Below the pieces are notes generated by a model. The model made no database searches and was not told the DNA's origin. It saw only the letters and a program-made list of their open reading frames with translations. Below are positions 11,415 to 22,374 of a stretch of 64,000 bases of DNA, in pieces. Positions within the stretch are counted from its first letter, which is position 1; each line of letters begins with the position of its first letter. The position numbers and the translations under genes were made by a program. This DNA comes from Phlegmacium glaucopus (lineage: Eukaryota > Basidiomycota > Agaricomycetes > Agaricales > Cortinariaceae), in contig MU130363.1 of the NCBI GenBank assembly GCA_015039465.1, positions 473,672 to 537,671 on the forward strand, read 5' to 3'.

Positions 11415-12230
11415 TGTTATAAATCATTGTTTGTGTTGATATTAAACACTAACCAGAGAACAATGGACTAGTATTTAAGTTGAAAGCCTCCCTATTGTTT
11501 GTTTAGGGAAGGTACACTTGAAAGGTGATTGAGGCAAGAGTAGAAGATGAGGATCAGGATGAACAAGAGAGAGTCTTTGGTGAGACTATAGCAGTTGACA
11601 GTAGGAGACAGTGACAGTAAAAGGTTGAAAAAGGGAAGGAATTCACTGAGAAATAACTGTACAAGACTAAGATGTGAATTGGGGGAAAACTAGGGGGGAC
11701 TATCTTGGTACAAAAGAGCAGTATTTATACCCTAAGGATGAGGCTATGAAAAACAATAAAAAGAAAGAAATATGCGCTGTCAAAAGAAGAAAGATGAAGA
11801 GACGACAGCTGTGAGAAGAAAAGAACAATGGAAAAGATGAAAGATCAATACAAAAATCTGTAGGAGAAAAGAAGAAAAGGCAGTGTGTACAGTCCAATAG
11901 CAAAAATATATCAACTCCATAGCCATATGGTCATGTCAAAATTTGAGTCCTGCGTGTTGAAAGGTGCAGCCTTGTTCCTGAGAACATACCACTTGCCCAT
12001 GATCCCATGTCATGCAGCCATTATAACACTTGACATACTACTGCAAGAATAATCCCTGGCTGCTGATTCATCTGCCATAAAGATGATGGAGAGGATCCAA
12101 GTACCACATGAATCTTGGTTTTGGCAGTGAATGATAAGATAAATGAGGATAGGGGACTGAGTGAGATCCAGAAGCAAGGTATGGCAAGATAAATAGCTGA
12201 GGGGAAGACTTGTGACTTTGTGCTAATCAC
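11415..12230 (-). repeat. LTR-like repeat family, copy 2 (right part lost)
   Basis: Shares the left half of copy 1 in order: TATAAATCATTG, ACCAGAGAACAATGGACTAG, AGGATGAGGATCAGGATGAA, GTATTTATACCCTAAGGATG, GTCATGTCAAAATTTGAGTC and GCAAGATAAATAGCTGAGGG. The homology stops near 12210 and the rest of the repeat is missing in this orientation. Confidence 0.65.
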
Positions 12231-12361
12231 AAAGTAACTGTCAACCAAACAAATAATCCAAAGATCATAGATCATAGATTGATGCCCTGCCAACCTCGCC
12301 AACAAGTCAGAGCCCAATACACAAAGGTCCTTGTCACCTTACACAAGACAGAACTTGTGCG

Positions 12362-12790
12362 GCTTGCACTATCATGCACCAATGTTGATTGGTAGCAGTG
12401 TGGGTAAAAGCTGAAAATTTACTACGATGAAAATAAAGTGGACTTTGAATTCACTTGCCTGTTTTGGAAGCGGCCCTGAATTGTGTTCCTGGTCAATAAA
12501 ATCATTTGTTCAATGTTATCATCCTCATCGCTCATCTTATTCTCAATTTCTTTCACTACACTCTCTATTATTTACACTATCAACCTGTTCCTACACATTT
12601 ACCATCCCTTTGTTCCCTGGCTAGTGATACAACAAAACAATCAATCTACTATTTGCATCTGTCATCAACTTGCATTTGATCATATCTATGTGGCTATGAG
12701 ATACCAATTACAGATTGTGATAACAGCCAGGAGTAGGTCTTCCAGTGAAGACATCCAGTGGACATTGATGATTGAGTGTTATATTGCCTG
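12362..12790 (+). repeat. inverted fragment of the same LTR-like family
   Basis: Reads CACTATCATGCACCAATG, TGATTGGTAGCAGTGTGGG, AAGTGGACTTTGAATTCACT, TTTACACTATCAACCTGTTC and ACCATCCCTTTGTTCCCTGG, which is the reverse complement of the right end of copies 1, 3 and 4. It lies head-to-head with copy 2, separated by about 130 bp. Confidence 0.62.
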
Positions 12791-13429
12791 ATTGACTGAT
12801 AAAACTTTGGCAGCGGATTGACTTTCTTTGGTAATCATCTACTGTACCTTGATATTTGCTGGAAACTGGCCTGGCTGTTGGCTTCTTCGGTATTTATCCA
12901 GTGCCTTGATATTTGTCTGGAAACATCCAAGGGACTGGCCTGACTTTCTGATATACTTGTTTGTGGGTGGTTAAGACTGGTGGTAATCCATTGATTGGTT
13001 TTAAAACTAATGGTGATCCATTGATTGGGTCTGAGATATCATAATAGAGAAGAAGGTTCAACAGTGTTACATTTGGTAGTATTAACAATATTGGGTGGTG
13101 TTACAATCAATTCCAGCAATCCAAAGGAAAAAGGATGAGAGGTGGGTAGAGGAGCAGGCAGGGAAGGCCACAAAGAAGGAGAAGAAGTAGAGGAAGAGGA
13201 AAAATTGAAGATAGTAGAGGTTGGCATAGGTAATCCTGTTAAACCACTACTTCCAGGAAACATACAACAATTTGTATCAAATATTTGGATATAATCGGTG
13301 TCAACATCTGGCAAACACAACCTGCACCCAAGCTTAATTCTGCATAGGAGGGAAAGTGATTCAGAAATGAATAACAAAAGGGAGGAGGTATTATGTAGTT
13401 TTATGACTTGCTGGTCAAAACAATTGCAA
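12791..13429. other. no recognisable gene
   Basis: Short frames only, with local repeats such as GGTGATCCATTGATTGG (two diverged copies near 12980-13030) and CTTGATATTTG (two copies near 12850 and 12910). Probably transposon-derived. Confidence 0.4.
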
Positions 13430-14624
13430 TGTGGTACAAATCGTTGTTTGCATTGTTATATAACACCAACCAGAGAGCAGTGGACCAGTCTTTAGGTCAA
13501 GAGACTCCCTGTTGTTCATTTAGGGAAGGTGTAACTTGACTTATAACACACTTGAAAGGTGATTGAGGCACAAGAGTAAGGAAGAGGATGAGGATGAAAA
13601 AGAAAGAGTCTTTGGTGAGACTATAGTGGTTGAGAGGACAGTGACAGTAAGGGAGGAGTAGAGGATGTGGATGTGAATGATAGAGTCTTCAGAAAGACTA
13701 TAGCAGTAGGGGGATCAATTGACAGTAAAAGGATAAAAAAAGCAAACTTGAGGGAGGAATTCACTGGAATTCCACTGAGATGATGACTGTTGGGGACTAA
13801 GAATGAATTGGAGGGAACTACCTATCCTGGTACAAAAGAGCAGTATTTATACCCTAAGGATGAGGCTATGTAGAACAATAAAAAGAAAGAAGTACACACT
13901 GTCAAAGGAAAAAAGATAAAGAGAGGACAGCTGCAAGAAGAAAAGAACAATGGAAAAGAAGAAGGAACAATAAAAAAATCTGTAAAGTGTCAAAGTGCAA
14001 GAGAAAAGAAGAGAAGGCAGTGTACATAGTCCAATAGCAAGAATATATCAACTCCATAGGCGTGTGGTCATGTCAAAAATGTGAAAGGTCCTGAGTCAAC
14101 ACTTGAAAGGTGCAGCCTTGTTCCCGAGAAAATACTACTTGCCTATGATCCCATGTCGTGCAGCCTTGATAACACTTGGCAAGGTAGATAGCTGAGGGGA
14201 AGACCTGTGGGTCCATAGCCACAACAACAATGACAAAGCCTTTTACATAATGGGAGATGTAGCTGATGTGTCCATAAAGGGGCCGTTCTTGAAATGATGG
14301 ACCAAAGATACAATCAAATGCGAGCCGATGACCGATGCAAATAGTGGATTGATCGCTTTTCAGAATAGCTAGCCAAGGAACAAATGGATGGTAGATGTTT
14401 AGGAGCATGTTGATAGTGTAAACAATGGAGAGCATGGTGACAGACATTGAGAATATGATGAGCAATGAGGATAATAATGTTGAATGAATGATTTTATTGA
14501 CCAGGAACATGATTCAGGGCCACTTCAAAAATAGGTAAGTGAATTCAAAGTCCACTTATTTTCATGATGGCAACTTTTAAGCTTTCTTCTCACACTACCA
14601 ATCAGTATTGGTGCGCGATAGCGG
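13430..14624 (-). repeat. LTR-like repeat family, copy 3 (with shared deletion)
   Basis: Same landmarks as copy 1, but about 200 bp of copy 1 (roughly 5575-5780) are missing at the junction AACACTTGGCAAGGTAGATA. Copy 4 has exactly the same junction and is almost identical through the right 450 bp. It lies downstream, on the minus strand, of the gag remnant 14640-16720, so it may be the 3' LTR of that element. Target duplication not found. Confidence 0.68.
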
Positions 14625-14639
14625 ATGAACAGGGGAAGC

Positions 14640-16720
14640 CTTGATTGCCGCTTCCCATTTGTCTTTGGTTTTCCATTACAAAGGTCGTTGTCAAAGTTGT
14701 TGGTGAATGAATCCCTTGCCCCAGGTAACTCCTGGTGAAGTGAAAGTGGCTAAGTCAAGAGATCAGTGTCATTCATGAAAGAAGGGGAATCTGGAGCATT
14801 GTCTTCATCTGCAGTCCAGTACATCTCATTGGGTTTGGTAGAAAGAGCATGGGGTAGGGACAGAGGGAACACTGGATCTATGGATTGTTGTTGTGCAAAA
14901 GACATGATGATGACATTCCTAGTGTTCTTGATGACTTGCAAATCTGCTTCTGCTTCCTTGCTGGGCTCAGTAGCAATGAGGGGAGGACCTTGACCAATAT
15001 GGAGGTTGGAAGGTTTGGAGAGTAATGTGCAGAAAAAGTGAAGTTTGTGTGATGATTTTTAAGAGTGCAAGAGCCACTTAGTACAATGTTCCAAAGGTGG
15101 GATCAAAACTCTGGTCACCTCAGGGGCTGGTGTCGCTGTGGATGAAGAGTCCTTGAGCATCATAAAATTCCTGTTAGGACCACCAGCATCAGGTTCAGTA
15201 TCTGGTCTGTCTTCCTCTTAATCTAGTGAGAATGGGGTCTCTTGAAGGGAAGGAATGCCTGGTGCGAGGGAACCTGATGGAGTGGTAAGGGGGGGTGGTA
15301 AAAACTTGGTTATAGGCTGGAAGGAGGAGTGGAGAACCATTCAGGGTCAACAGAAGGGATGATTGAATTGGAGACAACTGGAAAGCACTGTCAGCTGGAT
15401 GTTCCATAATAAAGCAAATTTGACTGAAGGCAGGTGACTGAGTTGGGTTAGGCATGGTCTTGTTCTCTGGAGAGGAGGGAGAACCATGATGCTTGTTCGT
15501 TGTGGTCGGCTCAGTATTTAAGTCAGTCCAGGGACATTGTTGTGGGAACCATCTGACAAATGCAGCTTCAGAAAGAAAGTCAAAGTGGACTTGATCGGAT
15601 ATGTCATCAGAGTCAGAATCTGTGGGATCTACACAACTTGAGACAGCAGAAGCTCCTGTGACTGGGGCAGTGGCTTTCTTGGCAGGAACTTTATGAGGCG
15701 GTACAGTGGCATCTCCCATAATGTGATCATTGTTAGAAGGATCAAAGACAGGGACTCTAGGCTGTGCGATTGCAGGTGGGATGACAGGTGGGGCTCTGGG
15801 GGGATTAATGGGACTAGGTCTGATCACTTGGGCATCCCTTCTTTGCTTTCTCCTTTGCTTCAGTCATTCACTTCACCTGTACTTGATCTATTGTTGGAAC
15901 TGTGACTCTGTCAAAGACTTCGTTATGAGCAGCCTTGGTAGTCTGCAATTAACAGCTAGGATAGGGGCAGACTGTGTAATTGTGGTGAATCCAATGTCTT
16001 CGTCTTCATCATCACTAATAATTTCCACAGTAGCAAGGTGGGTAGTCATGACTAGAGAAAGGCTTTGAAAACTAGATTCAACAATTAAGAAGCAAGTCAT
16101 TTAATTGCATCAACAAGGGATTCATTAGGGTTCCTGAAGATAGGCCTGCCATCCTTCATTATCCATCTCTCAACATCATTTCACATTATCACTCCATTGT
16201 CTGCTAGATCCGCTAAGGTAGCACAACAATTAATGCCATGGCCCTCTTTAAAGCATCCATAGCAGTGCATCTTGTTGTTGGGGGTTATCTGAGGATGAGG
16301 TGGGAATGGTTGATTTGCTGGGGTGAACATGGTGGTAGGAAAGTTGAAAGGATAAATTGCCCATGGATGGAGGTGGGATAAGCTTGCCAATATCAGGATC
16401 AAGTTTCATGATGCAAAAATAATAGACAGCATAGTTGGGATCTTGGATGGTAAGTTGTGACATGTACTTGATAACTTCATCTGTCGTCTGAGCTCTGATG
16501 CCTTCTTTCTCAAGATTGTCATATATATTGTGAGATTGGACAGGATCAAGGGGTTGACGATCAGCAGGCTGGTTGCCAGAAGAGATAGTCTGAACAAGCT
16601 TCTTGATGTTAGACATAGTGAATTCTTCTTTGTCTCATGGATAGGTAGAGTTGGATTGGGTAGAAGATGAAGATTGGGTCGGTGAATCACATGCAGCATG
16701 TCAAAGGTAACATGTTGGCG
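14640..16720 (-). pseudogene. Gypsy gag remnant with zinc knuckle, pol deleted
   Basis: On the minus strand, 16616-16181 gives MSQLTIQDPNYAVYYFCIMK and LDPDIGKLIPPP, then a Pro-rich stretch and a knuckle CYGCFKEGHGINC (about 16270-16230), followed by DGRPIFRNPNESLVDAI (about 16160-16100). Next come an acidic EIISDDEDEDIG segment (about 16020) and RVPVFDPSNNDHIMGD (about 15770-15720). That order matches Agaricomycete Gypsy gag proteins from the knuckle into the pre-protease region. Frames shift repeatedly and no protease, RT or integrase follows before copy 3 begins, so this is a non-coding internal-deletion derivative. Confidence 0.72.
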
Positions 16721-17079
16721 TTGGAATGGGTAGATAAGGTAACCATTGTGTCTTGATCAGATGAGGATGAAAGTACAGTATTATGTTATAATAAAGATGT
16801 GAGTGTGCTGGAATATTTCTGTGGTCTTTTGGTAGAGTTGACTTGAATGAGCACAAAGAAGGCACTTATGTTTCATTCCATAATCTGGATGACCCTTCTC
16901 AAATCAATCATGCTTGAAGACCATCTCTGCAGCAGCAACAATATCATCAAAGGAGCAAAAGGATGGAGGTTGCTGTTCTTCAGATACATCTTGAAGTTTA
17001 AGGAACATAAAGGGGATTCAATTGAGATTGCTAAAATGACATTGACAATATATGAATAAACAAATTTGTTCATCAGACA

Positions 17080-17580
17080 ACTTCCAGTGCCAAACGCCAA
17101 GAATAAATTGAAAGGTTCATCTTGTCAGATGAAAGGATTGTGGGACATATGGTTACACCATCAGGAAGTTCATCCTGGCAACAGCAATAAGGTGATGAGA
17201 ATAGAATCCACCTCACTACTTTTGGTTTTTACCTGAAGATCCCACCACCAGTCACCCATTCACATTTCACTGTACTTGCAATTTGTACCATCTTCATTCT
17301 TGTAAATTTTCTGAGGTGCATAACATTGTTTTCTTTTGAATGTGGGGTTGCCCATTAATTCTTGAATACATTTGATGGGATCATGGAGCCAGAGTTCAAC
17401 ATCTTCTGTGCATAAGTCATCATCCTTGTTGAATTGATCTCCCTGGATTCAGAAAGATGTACACATACACTGGGGTCTATCAGGTAGGAGATCAATTCTT
17501 TTTAGAAGAGTCCTTGCATTGTGGAATGCAGGATCAGCTCTGTGCTAGGAGAATGGTCAGTTTTAATTGACCGTATGCTT
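17080..17580 (-). pseudogene. Plavaka-type transposase fragment
   Basis: Reverse-strand translation gives, in order, TLLKRIDLLPDRPQCMC, TEDVELWLHDPIKCIQELMG, NPTFKRKQCYAPQKIY, a WWWDLQ motif and, after a short gap, ELPDGVTICPTILSSDKMNL. These are the conserved blocks that precede and include the SSDKT region of Plavaka (EnSpm/CMC-like) transposases of basidiomycetes. In-frame stops and a frame change near 17220 show decay. It lies between LTR-like copy 4 and the gag remnant, so it was probably inserted there. Confidence 0.72.
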
Positions 17581-17633
17581 TTGCTGATGGACCTTGTTTA
17601 ATTTTAGGAAAGAGTCTATCTTTGTTTGACTCG

Positions 17634-18798
17634 TGCTATAAATGATTGTGAGTGTTGAATATAAATACCAACCAGAAAGCAGTGGACCAGTCTTTAGGTC
17701 AAGAGACTCCCTGTTATTTATTTAGGGAAGGCTTAGCATTAGACTTCTAACACACAGAGGTAAGGGAAAAGAATAGAGATGAGGAGGATGAGGATGAGGA
17801 TGAATAGAAAGGTGACTGAGGTAGAGGACGAGGATGAGGATGAATAAGAGAGAGTCTTCAGCAAGACTATAGCAGTAGAACAGTATGGGACAGTAACAGA
17901 TAAAAGGCTGAAAAAGTGAACTTGAGGGAGGAATTCACTGGAACTCCACTGAGATGATGACTGTAGGGGCCTAAGAATGAATTGGGGGAAACTACCTATC
18001 CTGGTACAAAAGAGCAGTATTTATACCCTAAGGATGAGGCTATGTAGAACAATAAAAAGAAAGAAGTATGTGCTGTCAAAGGAAGAAAGATAAAGAGAGG
18101 ACAGCTGTGAGAAGAAAGAACAATAGAAAAGAAGAAGGAACAATAAAAAAATCTGTAAAGTGTCAAAGTGCAAGAGAAAAGAAGAGAAGGCAGTGTACAT
18201 AGTCCAATAGCAAAAATATATCAACTCCATAGGTGTGTGGTCATGTCAAAATATGAAAGGTCCTGAGTCAACACTTGAAAGGCATAGCCTTGTTCCCGAG
18301 AAAATACTACTTGCCTATGATCCCATGTCGTGCAGCCTTGATAACACTTGGCAAGGTAGATAGCTGAGGGGAAGACCTGTGGGTCCATAGCCACAACAAC
18401 AATGACAAAGCCTTTTACATAATGGGAGATGTAGCTGATGTGTCCATAAAGGGGCCGTTCTTGAAATGATGGACCAAAGATACAATCAAATGCGAGCCGA
18501 TGACCGATGCAAATAGTGGATTGATCGCTTTTCAGAATAGCTAGCCAAGGAACAAATGGATGGTAGATGTTTAGGAGCATGTCAATAGTGTAAATGATGG
18601 AGAGCATACTGAGAGACATTGAGAATATGATGAGTGATGAGGATGATAACATTGAATGAATGATTTTATTGACTAGGAACGTGATTCAGGGCTGCTTCCA
18701 AAACAGGCAAGTGAATTCAAAGTCTGCTTATTTTCATGATGGCAACTTTTAAGCTTTTTACCCACACTACCAATCAGTATTGATGCGCGATAATGCCA
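17634..18798 (-). repeat. LTR-like repeat family, copy 4 (with shared deletion)
   Basis: Begins TGCTATAAATGATTG and ends GCGCGATAATGCCA (plus strand). It contains the same AACACTTGGCAAGGTAGATA deletion junction as copy 3, and the minus-strand GGGTATAAATACTGC box near 18020. Upstream of the gag remnant on the minus strand, it is a candidate 5' LTR for the element ending in copy 3. Confidence 0.68.
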
Positions 18799-19264
18799 GA
18801 AGTCATGAGCCACTTGTAAGTTCCTATTCATCCTCACTCTCAAACAGTGCTCATGGTACATCCCCCTCTTCTCTCTGTGACTCCTGTTGAACTTCATAAA
18901 TGATGAGGCTATTCTGTCTGCAGAGAGAGGTAACCCAGCTGGTCTGGGGAAATCACAATTCAGCAGTCTTCTTGTCCCAGCCTCATCCTCAACATCTTCA
19001 ACACATGCTTGTCTGGGCTGTTGAGTCCTCTCCTGATGGTTCCAAGATATCAACTGGATGTTCAAGATTGACATACTGAAGAGACCCCAAGTCAGAGTTG
19101 TAGTCATGCAGAATGCCTTCTGGTGGGTTCACTGAATTTCTGTTATTGTCCTCTTGAACTTGAGGTTGATCATCACTCAGGTCAGAATCAATATTGACAA
19201 ATGACACCTTATGCCTTGTGTGACACCTCCAGGCTTATTTATGTAAGATGCAAGTTCAGTCCTT
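18799..19264 (-). other. protein-like unassigned sequence
   Basis: Minus-strand frames 19207-18998 and 19107-18673 overlap in different phases. The first is acidic (SFVNIDSDLSDDQPQVQED). Composition suggests an old coding region, perhaps the N-terminal part of a transposase, but no conserved motif was recognised. The foldback element 19265-20129 is inserted at its edge. Confidence 0.35.
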
Positions 19265-20129
19265 CATCAGGAAAAACACTTTAGCTCTAAGACACTCTAG
19301 ATACTCTGGGACACTCCTGGAAGCCACCAATTCTGCAGGATGCAGAATTGATGCAAAATGTAATGCAGGATCATAAAAATCTGCATTTAGCAGAATAATT
19401 AATTCTCAAATAATTCTGCCGAGATGCAAAAAACAATTAAAATCCAGTCAGAATTAGAAATTCTGCCTCAATTCTACTTTTGGTAAAATTTTTACTTTTG
19501 CATGAATTCTGCAACAATTAGAATCCAATTAGAATGTAAGATTCTACCTTAATTTCACAAGATGCAGAATTTATCAAGAATGATAAATTCTCAATGGATT
19601 TTGCAAACTGCAAAATGTTGTCAAAATTCTTGCAGAATTCATCATTCTGCATTTTGCCCCCCACTACATAATTGATTCTGCAAAATGCAGAATAATGAAT
19701 TCTGACAACATTCTGCAGTTTGTTAAATCCATTGAGAATTTATCATTCTTGATAAATTCTGCATCTTGTGAAATTAAGGTAGAATCTTACATTCTAATTG
19801 GATTCTAATTGTTGCAGAATTCATGCAAAAGTAAATTTTTTACCAAAAGTAGAATTGAGGCAGAATTTCTAATTCTGGCTGGATTTTAATTGTTTTTTGC
19901 ATCTCGGCAGAATTATTTGAGAATTAATTATTCTGCTAAAAGCAGATTTTTATGAATCTGCATTACATTTTGCATCAATTCTGCATCCTGCAGAATTGGT
20001 GGCTTCCAGGAGTGGGAGTCTCTCAGATCAACCTCAAAAAAAAAATATGTTTCAAATGCATTTTTTATACACTTAAATTTGTTGAGGTTGCTCTAAGAGA
20101 CTCTTAGAGCCAAAGTGTTTTTCCTGATG
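19265..20129. mobile_element. foldback element with ~345-bp inverted arms
   Basis: The left arm (19312-19656) and right arm (19681-20016) are reverse complements with only a few mismatches, separated by about 24 nt around CCCCCACTACATAATTGATT. Outer ends also pair: CATCAGGAAAAACACTTTAG at the left and its complement TTCCTGATG at 20129. The right outer arm carries an extra hairpin of about 90 bp (20017-20108). Arms are rich in GCAGAATT. No clear target duplication was seen. It has no ORF and is non-autonomous. Confidence 0.88.
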
Positions 20130-20406
20130 TTGTGCAGTGGCCAATCAGGTGGGACAGTATGGTCATTTGTGAGTCTTGTTTATTCCAGAAGAGACATTGA
20201 TGCTAACAATACAAAATTCAATGCAGCTGGCAACCACATTCAGACATTCCACCCAAACCTACCTGAATTTGGCTTTTTCCTTCCTTACTATCACTGGGCT
20301 GTTCAAATATGGCATGACACAAGACTATTTCACCTGCATCTGTCTCCAATGATCCTAGTGACAATAATCCCAGTGATGAAGATAACCCTTCTGCAAAAAG
20401 ACGGCC
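20130..20406. other. unassigned
   Basis: A plus-strand frame (NHIQTFHPNLPEFGFFLPYY) looks protein-like and may continue the decayed coding sequence left of the foldback. No family recognised. Confidence 0.3.
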
Positions 20407-20690
20407 TGTTAGGGCAACTGCGACGCTGACTTAGTCAAGCTAGCAGGGGATCCTAAATTAATATATTATAAACATGACTAATTAATTATTATCATATCAT
20501 TCCTTTATTTATTTTATATCTCCGTTATGTCCATATTAGTACTTAAACACCCCCAGCCTAGCAAGGATCCCCATCCTTTCCTCTTTGGATCCCCTGCTAG
20601 GTAAGTCACTTGTAGATATCTTTTCTGAAATATTATTAACTTTGGATCCCCTGCTAGCTTGACTAAGTCAGCGTCGCAGTTGCCCTAACA
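20407..20690. mobile_element. 284-bp element with perfect 47-bp terminal inverted repeats
   Basis: Begins TGTTAGGGCAACTGCGACGC and ends with its exact complement. The first 47 bp and last 47 bp are perfect inverted repeats up to the GGATCC site, and similarity continues imperfectly for about 15 bp. Its right two-thirds match the right part of the solo LTR 6773-7414 (GTCCATATTAGTACTTAAA, CTCTTTGGATCCCCTGCTAG). It is therefore an LTR-family derivative whose left end was replaced by an inverted copy of its right end. Flanks (ACGGCC and TTGATT) show no duplication. Confidence 0.82.
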
Positions 20691-20994
20691 TTGATTGAGT
20701 TATTGTTTTGAGTAGAGATTTTATAATCTTGAAAATACACCTTTTCTCAACAACCTCTGTGCAGTTACATCACCAACTAAACCTGGACCTCTTCTGCTCT
20801 CTTGATTCCTTTTCCATTCCTTTCTTTGTTTACTCCATGCTTTCCATGCCTTTTCCATTCTTTTCCTTTCCATTATCTTACTCTTCTGTTCACACAAAAC
20901 AAAGTCAAGAAAACAATTTTTATAAACAAAACAAAAAGAAATAACAAGATAAAATTATATACAATTTATTTTCTATTCTACTCTTTTGTTTTTT

Positions 20995-22059
20995 CTACTC
21001 CTTCCATCCTTTCTTCCTCTGCTCCTTTCGTCCTCTCCACTCCCTTTTCTCCTTCTGTCCTCTCCATCTCTGCTTCCAATCCTCCTTCACCTCTGACTCT
21101 TCCCTGTCATCTGTCTCCTCGTCATCTGTCTCCTCTTGCATCTCCATCTCCACCCCCTTGTCCACCCTTTTCCACTCCTTCTCCTTCTGCTCCTTCTCTT
21201 GCTGTTCATCCCTCTTTCTCTCCTTTTCCAACTCCTGCCTCATCCACACCTCCATCCCCAACCTCATTCCCTCCTGTGTCTCCACCAACTTCCACAACAA
21301 CCCTCCAATCATCTCTAACCCTTCCATTAACACCTCCATTCCTTCTGCTGCTGGCACTACCTTTCTTCCCTTTCCTTTGTCCACCCTTCCACCTTGCTCC
21401 TCCATCTATTCCTTTGTCCTCCGTTTCACTCCAACCAAGCTGCAGCCCATCTTCTGCACATAGCAGCACCAGCACGTTGGCCCACTGCTCTTCTTGTAAC
21501 ACACCTCTTGTGCATCTATGCACCGGCTGCACACTGGGTTCTTCTTTGTTTTGGTCTGAAAGACCTCCTATGTTTTCTGTTAGTCTTTTTCCATTCTTAT
21601 TTTTGATCCACTTACTTTGTCATTTGTTTTTCTTTTTTTTGGGGCACTTGGCCCCAGCTCCATTCCATTTCCTTCCTCTTCCTCTTCTTCTTCATCATCA
21701 TCATCATCAACCACAATTGCTTCCACTTTTCTTTTCTTCTGCTCCTCCTCCTGCTGCCTCCGTTGCATCTCCCACAGCTTCTGCTGCTCCTCCTCTCTTC
21801 TCCTCCTTTCCACCTCTACCCTCTGTTGTTCCGGCTCTGCTCTCCATCTCTCCTCTTCCTTCCTCCACTCTTCCACCACTGCTTCCTCCAACTCCCTCAA
21901 TTCCTTCTCCTCCACCTCACACTGTCTATCCTCCACCTCCCTCTTTCTATGCTCCACCTCCCGTTTGCTCTGAATTCCAGCCCAGGCTTCTTCCAACTTT
22001 GCCTGTTAGGAGGTGGGGGGCCTTGAAGTCCCAGCATTGTTGTGGTTGTTGGTGTACAT
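20995..22059 (-). pseudogene. coiled-coil protein with cysteine cluster, nonsense mutations
   Basis: One minus-strand frame runs from ATG 22059 to the stop at 20995. It holds a Glu/Arg-rich coiled coil (about residues 20-120), an acidic D/E run, a GTAAGT...CTAAC...TAG intron of 48 nt (21615-21568), then a cysteine cluster CSRC-x6-C-x8-CWCC-x6-C, and a Glu/Lys-rich tail. The same layout occurs in an unnamed multicopy Agaricomycete family with CxxC...CxxC clusters, probably transposon-associated (inference). Two in-frame stops, TAA at 22008-22006 and TAG at 21408-21406, interrupt it; the first could be an intron acceptor (CTAACAG). Confidence 0.7.
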
Positions 22060-22167
22060 AGCAATTTTATTAGAGGATGGGTGTTTGGGGAAGTTATCCG
22101 AAGTGAAGAGTCCCAACCAGTCTCCGATGGTCTTTATACCATGTCAACCTTGCACAGACCACCACGT

Positions 22168-22374
22168 TGTGGCAGTGCAATCTGGCACCATAGAGATAAT
22201 TAGATAGATTAGATTAGATACCTGGATATCATGTGACTACGTAGATACCTTAGCTACTTAGATACAAGTAATAACAAGCAACCAGCCTACTACGCTATCG
22301 TACGCTATCCTGCAGCGTTGCTCGACGCGACTACGAGCCCTTAGCGTACCTCTAAGGTAATCTGGACTACTCCA
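22168..22374 (+). repeat. 5' LTR of the gag-only element
   Basis: Starts TGTGGCAGTGCAATCTGGCA and ends GGACTACTCCA, immediately followed by TTTGGTGACAACATCG. Contains TACGCTATCGTACGCTATCC internal repeats and a CGACGCGACTACG stretch. Confidence 0.92.

Noticed and set aside
20407..20690. Classification as a Tc1/mariner or hAT MITE
   Set aside because: No TA or 8-bp duplication flanks it, and its body is homologous to an LTR family with 5-bp duplications.
20802..22061. Plus-strand ORF of 419 codons rich in Ser, Pro, Leu and Phe
   Set aside because: It is the complement of the Glu/Lys/Arg-rich coiled-coil gene on the minus strand, which has an intron and a cysteine cluster.
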